A DNA stretch of 40,400 bases, from positions 1 through 40,400 of the forward strand of contig NW_026516445.1 of the NCBI RefSeq assembly GCF_025602895.1, written 5' to 3'. Made by a program: the position numbers and the translations under genes. This stretch comes from Polychytrium aggregatum. Lineage: Eukaryota; Chytridiomycota; Chytridiomycetes; Polychytriales. Under the pieces are notes generated by a model. The model worked only from the letters and a program-made list of their open reading frames with translations. It was not told the DNA's origin and did no database searches. This document shows, in pieces, positions 31,362-38,672 of this stretch. The first letter of the stretch is position 1, and each line of letters opens with the position of its first letter.

Positions 31362-31514
31362 GAGTCCAATGGGGACTCAACGGCAAAAGAAGAAGTGAGC
31401 TCGAAGTGAGCTCAGGGAAGGCAAGGGTAAAGTCCGAAGTGGACTCGGAGAGGGAGCGAGGGAAGCAAGGATCCGTTCAAGATAAGACTAGTCTCGAAAT
31501 GAGACGTGAGGAAC
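31362..31514 (-). repeat. Inverted arm of the hairpin-rich LTR family
   Basis: The reverse complement matches 32148-32298 almost base for base, from GTTCCTCACGTCTCATTTCG to GAGTCCCC. It retains the complete sixth hairpin (GAGTCC, 5-nt loop, GGACTC) that is cut short in the other arm. Confidence 0.85.
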
Positions 31515-32147
31515 TGTTAGGGATAGCTCCTGCTTGTTCTCCACTTTGACTGCACACTTGGTTGTTCTTTTGCCTTTCTGTTTGTTTGTGTGTAGCTTTG
31601 CAGTTCCCCTCCAATTTTCCGCCCTTTGCCTGTCTTTTCCGCTCTTTCCGCACTTCCGTTTTCCCGCGCTGCTCCGCTTCCTTTGTCTTCTTCGCACGCG
31701 CCGGTTTGTTTGTGCACGCGCCTTGCTGCGATTGGTTGCAATTCGGCTGCCGGTCATGTGTCCCCCCACCGGTGACTCATGACCTGCCTGACCGCCCCGA
31801 TCTCTTGTTCATCTCGCATGCATTTGCCCCAACCTTATACTTGACCAATCCGCTTCTTGGATGTTGAGTCACATTGCTTCGCCTTTGCACGTTTCTCCTG
31901 CCTGGTGCTTCGCTTTTGCTTGCGCCTCTCTCGCTTTGGTTCTCTGCCTGTCTCGGTGGTCCTTCTCGGCCCTCGTTCGTGCATCGCCCCCTTCACCCTG
32001 CTCGATCGCCCACTTTTCCCTCCCTTGGCCGCCCTTCGCTGCCAAGTCCGAACTTGTCTATAAATAGCCTGACCCCCGCGATGTGTAGTCGAACCTCAGC
32101 GTTCAAAATAGGACTAAATAAAGTGCCTTCTACTTTATTCTCTGAGT
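31515..32147. other. Spacer between the inverted LTR arms, includes an LTR promoter region
   Basis: It is pyrimidine-rich on the plus strand and has no gene. CTATAAATAG at 32059-32068 is a TATA-like element, most likely of the plus-oriented LTR copy. Confidence 0.5.
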
Positions 32148-32298
32148 GTTCCTCACGTCTCATTTCGAGACTAGTCTTATCTTGAACGGATCTTTGCTTC
32201 CCTCGCTCCCTCTCCGAGTCCACTTCGGACTTTACCCTTGCTTTCCCTGAGCTCACTTCGAGCTCACCTCTTCTTTTGCCGTTGAGTCCCCCTCGGAC
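32059..32298 (+). mobile_element. LTR fragment made of serial hairpins (family E), interrupted by element A
   Basis: From a TATA-like CTATAAATAG it carries six successive short hairpins (32091-32104, 32117-32139, 32157-32171, 32217-32231, 32249-32265, 32284-32298). Element A begins inside the sixth, after GGAC. The same family occurs inverted at 31362-31514 and decayed at 25733-25906. Confidence 0.7.
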
Positions 32299-32608
32299 TG
32301 TAGGAGATGGTATCTCCGACGCTGTGCTGCGCGTACTGCGCGTACTGCGCGGCGCAGTGGGTCGTGACCTGTGCTGCGCTTTGCGTTTTCACGCACCGCA
32401 GGCAGGCCACCGCAGGGTATACCTGCGGGTTGCCCCCGTTCCCCCCGTTTGTCTGCAGTTCGGTTTTATCGTGAATAAACGTAAGTGCTTCCCCGAGCTC
32501 ACCCGTCCGCTAGAGTAGCCTAGCACCGCCCTGTTCTGCCCTGTCCTGTCTTGTCTTGTACCCCCTCCCTCCCCGTCTTGCCCCAACGTCCCAGTAGTGG
32601 ACGTTACA
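32299..32608 (+). mobile_element. 5' LTR of Ty3/gypsy element A
   Basis: 310 bp with TGTA...TACA ends, followed directly by the primer site. It matches the LTR at 37398-37706 with only about three substitutions and one indel. It contains CGTACTGCGCGGCGCAGT (a tight hairpin), the near-palindrome CCGCAGGGTATACCTGCGG and an AATAAA at about 32473. Confidence 0.9.
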
Positions 32609-32620
32609 TGGTAGCATCGG
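32609..32620 (+). promoter_or_regulatory. Primer binding site, element A
   Basis: TGGTAGCATCGG immediately follows the LTR end CA. The same 12-mer follows the LTRs of elements B and D. The TGG start fits the CCA end of a tRNA primer; it resembles but does not equal the initiator tRNA-Met type. Confidence 0.7.
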
Positions 32621-32730
32621 AAATCCTCGTCTTGTTTTCGTCCTGTTTGTCCTCTTTCTAGATCCTCAAGCTGGATCCCGCCTCTCTTGCCGACCGACTC
32701 TCCTCTCTGTCCCTGGAGCCTGCCCCTGCC

Positions 32731-33552
32731 ATGAGCAACCCCCGCCCACTTCCGGAAGCCTTCCTCAAGACCTTCCGTGCCCCAGTGTTTACTGGGAAGA
32801 GCCGCTCCTCCTCGGTGGAGGACTGGCTGCAGCAACTCGAGGACTACCTCGATGCTGCCCAAGTCGCCCCCACCCACCACATCGTCGCAGCCAAGCTCTG
32901 CTTGAAGGACCAGGCGTACCGTTGGTACCGCCGCCAAGGGTTCGACGAGCAGAGCGAAGGTGTGTTTGACGACTTCAAGGACCGCCTCCGTCGCCGCTTC
33001 GGCAGCCCCAATGCTGAACTTATTGCCCGTGACAAGCTATACTCTCTCGTGCAGCGTGGTTCCGTAACCCGCTACATCGAGGAGTTTGAAGACCTCTCCT
33101 CCCAGATTGAGGAGCTGGGCTCTGCTGACGCGATGTACCTCTTCCAGAAGGGCCTCAAGCCCAAGATCAGAGAGTACATCGCCAGCAACCCTGATGCCCG
33201 CAAGTCCCTGGACGTGATGATGGACGTTGCCGAGAACCTCGACAACGTCCAGTACCATGGCCGCCAGTTCTACCCGCAGCTGGCAGGCGGCCATCGGTCT
33301 CATCACGTCCCAGCCCGTCCGCCTCGCCCGGCCCCGCCCGCAAGACCCATGCCTGAGCCCATGGACGTTGACGTCAACGCCATGGAGGCTCGTGGCCCTC
33401 CCCGCTCCCGGTTCCAGCAAGCTGCCACTGTCTCCCCCAAGGACAGACAGAAGCAGGAGGACCTCCGCCATGGTTCCTGCTTCTTCTGTCACCGACCGGG
33501 ACACCAGGCCAAGGAGTGCCCCATGAAGTCGGGAAACGGCCGACCCTACTAG
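32731..33552 (+). CDS. gag: Gag polyprotein, element A
   Basis: 273 residues from ATG 32731. A capsid-type region ([51 protein letters not shown]) is followed by a Pro-rich linker and a single zinc knuckle [14 protein letters not shown] (C-x2-C-x4-H-x4-C). It is identical in protein sequence to the copy in element B. Gag forms the virus-like particle of the retrotransposon. The stop TAG lies inside the hairpin of the frameshift signal. Confidence 0.95.
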   Translation: MSNPRPLPEAFLKTFRAPVFTGKSRSSSVEDWLQQLEDYLDAAQVAPTHHIVAAKLCLKDQAYRWYRRQGFDEQSEGVFDDFKDRLRRRFGSPNAELIARDKLYSLVQRGSVTRYIEEFEDLSSQIEELGSADAMYLFQKGLKPKIREYIASNPDARKSLDVMMDVAENLDNVQYHGRQFYPQLAGGHRSHHVPARPPRPAPPARPMPEPMDVDVNAMEARGPPRSRFQQAATVSPKDRQKQEDLRHGSCFFCHRPGHQAKECPMKSGNGRPY

Positions 33553-33574
33553 GTGGCTCTGGAGCCCTAGTAGG
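33531..33574 (+). promoter_or_regulatory. -1 ribosomal frameshift signal, element A
   Basis: The slippery heptamer GGGAAAC (33531-33537) is in the right register (tcG GGA AAC). It is followed by a 7-nt spacer and a perfect 9-bp stem, CCTACTAGG (33545-33553) with CCTAGTAGG (33566-33574), enclosing a 12-nt loop that can form a further small GCT/AGC stem. The gag stop is at 33550-33552. The -1 frame continues into pol. Confidence 0.85.
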
Positions 33575-33997
33575 AGGCCAACGCCGTGGATTGCTCAATG
33601 CAGTCCACGCGTCTCCAGAGGAAGTTCACCTCGCCCCCTCCCCCGAAGGAGAAACAAACCAAGTGTTGTGCGTCGTGCGAGAGGTGCATGGTGGCGCAAG
33701 CCGCCTGCCTCTCCACGAACGTGAAGAGAAAACCAAAATTGAAAACCAAAACAAAAGAGAAAATCAAGAACCCTTGAGAGACAGGACCGCCTGTGCCCTC
33801 ACCCCTGTCAAGTCGTGTGTGTCGGATGCTTCCGACATGTGTCCGCAAGCCGTGGACGTCGTGTGCAATGGCGTGCTGACGCCGCAGGCCCCCGCAATGG
33901 CCGAACCCTATCCAAAATGTCCGAGTGGCCGTGATGAAGCCAACCAAGACCAAATGTCGCCCGTTCCCCCAAGTCAAGTCATGGTGCAGGAGGCTGT
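33537..33997 (+). pseudogene. Truncated pol, element A
   Basis: The -1 frame continues after gag with [18 protein letters not shown], a Lys/Glu/Asn-rich linker and [19 protein letters not shown]. At 33998 it is cut by an LTR of another element before the protease active site. Up to that point it is nearly identical to pol of element B. Confidence 0.9.
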
Positions 33998-34224
33998 TGT
34001 CAAGACTGGACAACGGGGCAAGCAGGGAAGTGCGCAAGAGTCCTAATACAAGACTCGAACGTAGGGAAATGAGCGGGGACTGGACTGGGACACAGAGTGT
34101 CAAGTGTAAAGCCAAAGTTTTATTCTAGATCCAAGGCTTAGGATACTAAAAATACAAAGTTCATTTCAAGGACAAGGCAAGATAACTAGGCAAGATACAA
34201 GGCAAGGAAACTCGGTTCATGACA
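33998..34224 (-). mobile_element. 3' LTR of minus-strand Ty3/gypsy element C
   Basis: 227 bp with TGTCA...TGACA ends. On the minus strand it follows TAAGGGGGAGATAG, a typical polypurine tract right after a pol stop. Its left edge cuts element A inside pol. A matching 5' LTR is not found near the gag start of element C. Confidence 0.75.
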
Positions 34225-34238
34225 CTATCTCCCCCTTA
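34225..34238 (-). promoter_or_regulatory. Polypurine tract, element C
   Basis: TAAGGGGGAGATAG on the minus strand, directly before the LTR. Confidence 0.7.
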
Positions 34239-35523
34239 TAGGTCAGCCATAATGGCTCGATAGGACTGGAACATGAACGGCACCCCAGCTCGGGCTTTTC
34301 CGAAATTCAGTGTCAGCATCGGTTTCGAACCGGCAACCTCCAGACTGGTATGCAGACACCTTAAACGAACTCGGCGAACTGGGGCACTGGCAGGGGACTC
34401 GGAACGGCGGATGAAACCCTTGGACAAGTTCTCTTGGATGTAGGTGTGGAGGGCGTCCATCTCCGGCTTGGAGAGGTTGTAGACGGGCCCAAACGACGGA
34501 GACGCACCTTCGACCAACGGGATCGTGTGGTCGTAAGGGCGGTGCTGGGGGAGCTTGTCGGCCTCGGACTTGGAAAACACCTTGGCAAAGGACGAGTACT
34601 TGGAGGGGACAGAGGGCTCGGCCTTGGGCTTGGCTCCAGCGTCGACGGAGCAGAGGGACAGGACTCGGGCAGCATCCAAGAGGAACACTTCCAGGCCTTC
34701 CTTCTGGACGGCGTGCTGGAAGGGGATGCTGCCGATCAGGCTGACGCTGGGCAGGGACTGGGTCTTGGTCTTGGTCTTTGGGACGGCAGGAGGCAAGGCA
34801 GGACTGGGCTTGGGCACGGCAGGAGGCAAGGCAGGGAGGATCTCGGGCTCGGCTGGGGACTCGGCTGGGGACTTGGCAGGAACAATCTTGGACTCGGGCA
34901 GGGACACGGCAGGCTCGGCGGGGACCTCAGCAGGGGACTCGGCAGGGCTGGAACTAGAGGACTGTGGCTCGGGAGAGAACGGGGAGGCCAAACTGTGGAT
35001 AGAGGTGCAAGGCAAGAAAATAGAGTCATGGTGCCAGTCAAAGTAGGGTTTGTGTTTCTTGATCCAATCCATACCCAAGATGATCGGGTATGAAGCCAAG
35101 GGAATCAGCGCGAACGAGATTTGTTCATAGTGGCTGATGCCTGTGATCATAGAAACACAAACTCCAAGACTAGACTCCATCGAAGAACCATCGGCAAGAG
35201 TGATGACGAAAGAAGTTTCAAAGGTGGGGAGAGCGTGGGTTGCGGCGAATCCAGTGTCCATAAACGAAGTAACCGCGCCGGTATCGATCATGGCGGTTGC
35301 CCGTATGGACTCTGGACCGCACAGCAGAGTCACAGCGAGGGAGGGCTGACGTTGGATGTCAGGCTCGGGAGGCGAAGACGAAGAGGCAAGAGCGGTGGAA
35401 ACGGTGGCAATGGTGACGGGGGCAAGATGGCAAAAGGCAGAAGAGTGATTTACCGTGGAGACATTTACAGGAGGAAGATTTATGACATGATTGACGCCTA
35501 GGAAAGCTCCTCCGACCTTTTCT
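34236..35523 (-). pseudogene. Pol of element C: protease and start of reverse transcriptase, then a foreign join
   Basis: The pol frame overlaps the end of gag in the -1 register (LCLEKVGGAFLGVNHVIN) and reaches the protease: ATAMIDTGAVTSFMD (D-T-G active site) and YPIILGMDWI. A long Pro/Ala/Glu-rich linker follows, then the RT N-terminus (YDHTIPLVEGASPSFGPVY, LSKGFIRRSESPASAPV). Instead of the expected L-F-V-K-K, the reading switches to unrelated sequence containing a tRNA-like patch, then FMFQSYRAIMADL and a stop at 34236. The rest of RT, RNase H and integrase are missing, so the copy cannot move by itself. Confidence 0.85.
34312..34384 (-). other. tRNA-like patch at the pol deletion junction of element C
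   Basis: The minus strand has an A-box-like TCGCCGAGTTCGTTTAAGG (34359-34377) and a perfect B-box GGTTCGAAACC (34321-34331), 46 nt apart as in a tRNA gene. GGAGGTTGCCGG before the B-box also looks like a variable loop and T-stem. The acceptor and anticodon stems do not pair, so it is a relic or a truncated copy, not a working tRNA. Confidence 0.4.
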
Positions 35524-36613
35524 AGGCAGAGAAGTTTTCCTGGTCGTCAAGTTTATTCACATCAACGACAGCCAAAGAAGCATCGATGGCAGCCAAGCGG
35601 GAGGATGCCTTATTGGGGCAGCGAAGGGCAATGTGCCCTTCCTGCTTGCAATAAAAGCAGCGGTTGGCAGCACGGAGGGCGGCCTTGTCCTCGGCGGTCA
35701 GCCTGCGAGCGGAGGCCTGGCTGAGGTCCATGGGCTGCGGAACGTTGAAGGCTTGAGCGGGGCGAGGAGGAGGAGCAGGAGCGAAGGGACGAGGAGCCGG
35801 ACGGAAAGGGAGAGGAGCCGGACGAGCAGGAGCAGGAGCAGGAGCGGAGCGGTGGTTGGGACGGCGGGAGCGTTGGTCCTCCTGGCGGTTGTCGATGGCG
35901 ATCGCCGCTTGCATGAGATCTTCGAGGTTGTCGAAGGAGCGGCGGGAGAGTTCGTCTTGGACCGAGGGCTTGAGTCCACTCTCGAAGTGGAACATGAGAG
36001 GGTCTTGGGACCAAGTGACGAGGTGGACGGCTTGGCGGCGGTACTCGGCGGCATAGGCGGCGGCGGAGGTGACTTGGTAAAGCCTGACCATCTCGCGAGC
36101 AGCGGCGATGGTGGGCTGGACCTGGCCAAAGGCAGCACGGAGCCACTCGGAGAAACCGGCAAAGTCACGGATGGCAGGGGGAGAGCACTCGGGGTCTCTC
36201 TCCAACTGATCGATGTACGGCTGCATGTAGTCTGCAGCAGTACCATCGAGATAGGATAAGGCGTAGAACACCTTATCCCTTTCAGTCTGGAAGAGGGGAG
36301 GGTTGGACACGAAGGCCAGTCTGCAATGCGAGAGGAAGGCATTGCAGCGGCTCGGGTCCTTACCAGAGAAGCGATCAGGGGGACCTATCTGCCTGGTGGC
36401 AGAGTTGCGACCAGCAGGGTTGTCCTCGGGGTCTTGGGCAGGATCATCGACGTCGTCAGGAACGCCGAAGTAGGGGCGACCTGCACGACGGATCGGGGCG
36501 GGAGCGGGAGCAGGAGGAGGTAGCTGGGCCTGGTAGCTGCGGAGGGCCTCCTGGACACTGGCTGCGACAACTTGGCGGACATCCTCTTCACGGCGAGCCA
36601 GGACCTGGTCCAT
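35522..36613 (-). CDS. gag: Gag polyprotein, element C
   Basis: 363 residues from ATG 36613, though the frame is open further upstream without an ATG. It has a helical N-terminus, a Pro/Ala stretch and a Ty3-type capsid (PDRFSGKDPSRCNAFL, VFYALSYLDGTAADYMQPY, FSEWLRAAFGQ, YAAEYRRQAVHL), then an Arg/Pro/Ala-rich linker and the zinc knuckle CFYCKQEGHIALRC. Only the general plan is shared with Gag of elements A and B; the sequence belongs to a different Ty3/gypsy lineage. Pol follows in the -1 frame, but no canonical slippery heptamer was found; GGAAAAC before the stop is a weak candidate. Confidence 0.9.
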   Translation of the reverse strand: MDQVLARREEDVRQVVAASVQEALRSYQAQLPPPAPAPAPIRRAGRPYFGVPDDVDDPAQDPEDNPAGRNSATRQIGPPDRFSGKDPSRCNAFLSHCRLAFVSNPPLFQTERDKVFYALSYLDGTAADYMQPYIDQLERDPECSPPAIRDFAGFSEWLRAAFGQVQPTIAAAREMVRLYQVTSAAAYAAEYRRQAVHLVTWSQDPLMFHFESGLKPSVQDELSRRSFDNLEDLMQAAIAIDNRQEDQRSRRPNHRSAPAPAPARPAPLPFRPAPRPFAPAPPPRPAQAFNVPQPMDLSQASARRLTAEDKAALRAANRCFYCKQEGHIALRCPNKASSRLAAIDASLAVVDVNKLDDQENFSA

Positions 36614-36861
36614 ACGATCGGTGATGCGGTTGAGCGCATCATCCTGATCGTGGAGGAACTTGGAAAAGTCCTGGAGAGAACGGGCGTTCTCGGCGGACTG
36701 GATAATTGTGACACGATTGAGGATAATCGAGGTATAGCCGTGAGCGAGAGCTTTCTTACGATACCGATTTCATCCAGAACGGATGAGAACTGACTGCTGT
36801 AGCACCGTGGGAAAGATTGTAGTGTATCGAGGGAGTAGTCCTGGGTTACTGTGTGTGTGTG
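36614..36861. other. 5' leader side of element C and a (GT)n tract
   Basis: On the minus strand this should be the leader of element C, but no LTR end or primer site is recognisable. A GTGTGTGTGTGTGT run at 36850-36863 abuts the next LTR. Confidence 0.4.
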
Positions 36862-37007
36862 TGTAGCTGGGGAACGGATAAGGAAATGGGGCACGCTCCT
36901 GTATGACTCTGGGCGCGTCAACGCGTCAGGCTGCTGGACATATAAGGCCGCCCCCTCGCCCTGCTCTGCTGGAGATCATCTGGAAAAATATAGTGGCCTT
37001 GGCTACA
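36862..37007 (+). mobile_element. Short LTR of Ty3/gypsy-like element D
   Basis: 146 bp with TGTAG...CTACA ends and an internal ACATATAAGG, followed at once by the primer site TGGTAGCATCGG. The left boundary sits in a GT repeat, so it may be off by a few bases, or the LTR may be truncated. Confidence 0.6.
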
Positions 37008-37019
37008 TGGTAGCATCGG
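37008..37019 (+). promoter_or_regulatory. Primer binding site, element D
   Basis: TGGTAGCATCGG, identical to the sites of elements A and B although the LTRs differ. Confidence 0.7.
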
Positions 37020-37071
37020 CAACGACGGTTCTCCTCTCGCGTCCAGTTTTCCCAACGTTCCGATCTCTCCT

Positions 37072-37330
37072 CCTGTCTGTCTGCCCAAGGCCCCCGCCGT
37101 CTGCCCAACGTTCCGATCTCTCCTGTGAGGCTCTGCCGTGAGCCTGTCTGTCTGCCCAAGGCCCCCGCCGTCTGCCCAACGCTCCGATCTCTCCTGTGAG
37201 GCTCTGCCGTGAGCCTGCCTGTCTGCCCAAGGCCCCCGCCGTCTGCCCAACGTTTCGATCTCTCCTGTGAGGCTCTGCCGTGAGCCTGTCTGTCTGCCCA
37301 AGGCCCCCGCCGTCTGCCCGACGCCCGAAC
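37072..37330. repeat. 71-bp tandem repeat in the leader of element D
   Basis: Three full units start at 37072, 37143 and 37214, and a partial one at 37285. They differ by one to three substitutions. Each contains GTCTGCCCAAGGCCCCCGCC and CTCCTGTGAGGCTCTGCC. Confidence 0.9.
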
Positions 37331-37356
37331 TTGCTGGGGAGGCCCTGCCAGTACCC

Positions 37357-37397
37357 ATGACGGAGGAGACAATTACTTTTGAAGACCTTATTGCAGG
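37357..37397 (+). pseudogene. Start of gag of element D, interrupted by element B
   Basis: ATG 37357 begins MTEETITFEDLIAG and is cut at 37398 by the LTR of element B. The last five bases before the insertion (GCAGG) are the expected left target-site copy. Confidence 0.55.
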
Positions 37398-37706
37398 TGT
37401 AGGAGATGGTATCTCCGACGCTGTGCTGCGCGTACTGCGCGTACTGCGCGGCGCAGTGGGTCGTGACCTGTGCTGCGCTTTGCGTTTTCACGCACCGCAG
37501 GCAGGCCACCGCAGGGTATACCTGCGGGTTGCCCCCGTTCCCCCCGTTTGTCTGGAGTTCGGTTTTATCGTGAATAAACGTAAGTGCTCCCCGAGCTCAC
37601 CCGTCCGCTAGAGTAGCCTAGCACCGCCCTGTTCTGCCCCGTCCTGTCTTGTCTTGTACCCCCTCCCTCCCCGTCTTGCCCCAACGTCCCAGTAGTGGAC
37701 GTTACA
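37398..37706 (+). mobile_element. 5' LTR of Ty3/gypsy element B
   Basis: 309 bp, TGTA...TACA, about 99% identical by eye to the LTR of element A. The element continues past the window end. Confidence 0.9.
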
Positions 37707-37718
37707 TGGTAGCATCGG
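37707..37718 (+). promoter_or_regulatory. Primer binding site, element B
   Basis: TGGTAGCATCGG directly after the LTR. Confidence 0.7.
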
Positions 37719-37828
37719 AAATCCTCGTCTTGTTTTCGTCCTGTTTGTCCTCTTTCTAGATCCTCAAGCTGGATCCCGCCTCTCTTGCCGACCGACTCTC
37801 CTCTCTGTCCCTGGAGCCTGCCCCTGCC

Positions 37829-38650
37829 ATGAGCAACCCCCGCCCACTTCCGGAAGCCTTCCTCAAGACCTTCCGTGCCCCAGTGTTTACTGGGAAGAGC
37901 CGCTCCTCCTCGGTGGAGGACTGGCTGCAGCAACTCGAGGACTACCTCGATGCTGCCCAAGTCGCCCCCACCCACCACATCGTCGCCGCCAAGCTCTGCT
38001 TAAAGGACCAGGCGTACCGTTGGTACCGCCGCCAAGGGTTCGACGAGCAGAGCGAAGGTGTGTTTGACGACTTCAAGGACCGCCTCCGTCGCCGCTTCGG
38101 CAGCCCCAATGCTGAACTCATTGCCCGTGACAAGCTATACTCTCTCGTGCAGCGTGGTTCTGTGACCCGCTACATCGAGGAGTTTGAAGACCTCTCCTCC
38201 CAGATTGAGGAGCTGGGCTCTGCTGATGCGATGTACCTCTTCCAGAAGGGCCTCAAGCCCAAGATCAGAGAGTACATCGCCAGCAACCCTGATGCCCGCA
38301 AGTCCCTGGACGTGATGATGGACGTTGCCGAGAACCTCGACAACGTCCAGTACCATGGCCGCCAGTTCTACCCGCAGCTGGCAGGCGGCCATCGGTCTCA
38401 TCACGTCCCAGCCCGTCCGCCTCGCCCGGCCCCGCCCGCAAGACCCATGCCTGAGCCCATGGACGTTGACGTCAACGCCATGGAGGCTCGTGGCCCTCCC
38501 CGCTCCCGGTTCCAGCAAGCTGCCACTGTCTCCCCCAAGGACAGACAGAAGCAGGAGGACCTCCGCCATGGTTCCTGCTTCTTCTGTCACCGACCGGGAC
38601 ACCAGGCCAAGGAGTGCCCCATGAAGTCGGGAAACGGCCGACCCTACTAG
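37829..38650 (+). CDS. gag: Gag polyprotein, element B
   Basis: Same 273-residue product as in element A, with the zinc knuckle [14 protein letters not shown]. The two copies differ only at a handful of silent sites (for example GCA/GCC, TTG/TTA, CTT/CTC), so both were copied recently under selection for Gag. The stop TAG is at 38648-38650 inside the frameshift stem. Confidence 0.95.
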   Translation: MSNPRPLPEAFLKTFRAPVFTGKSRSSSVEDWLQQLEDYLDAAQVAPTHHIVAAKLCLKDQAYRWYRRQGFDEQSEGVFDDFKDRLRRRFGSPNAELIARDKLYSLVQRGSVTRYIEEFEDLSSQIEELGSADAMYLFQKGLKPKIREYIASNPDARKSLDVMMDVAENLDNVQYHGRQFYPQLAGGHRSHHVPARPPRPAPPARPMPEPMDVDVNAMEARGPPRSRFQQAATVSPKDRQKQEDLRHGSCFFCHRPGHQAKECPMKSGNGRPY

Positions 38651-38672
38651 GTGGCTCTGGAGCCCTAGTAGG
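38629..38672 (+). promoter_or_regulatory. -1 ribosomal frameshift signal, element B
   Basis: GGGAAAC at 38629-38635, a 7-nt spacer, and stem strands 38643-38651 and 38664-38672. It is identical to element A within the signal. Confidence 0.85.

Noticed and set aside
34434..35093. A plus-strand frame with Gly-Leu repeats (LGLGLG)
   Set aside because: It is antisense to the Pro/Ala-rich linker and protease of element C.
37072..37330. Regular repeats that could suggest a CRISPR array
   Set aside because: The units are directly adjacent 71-mers without spacers, in a retrotransposon leader of a eukaryote.
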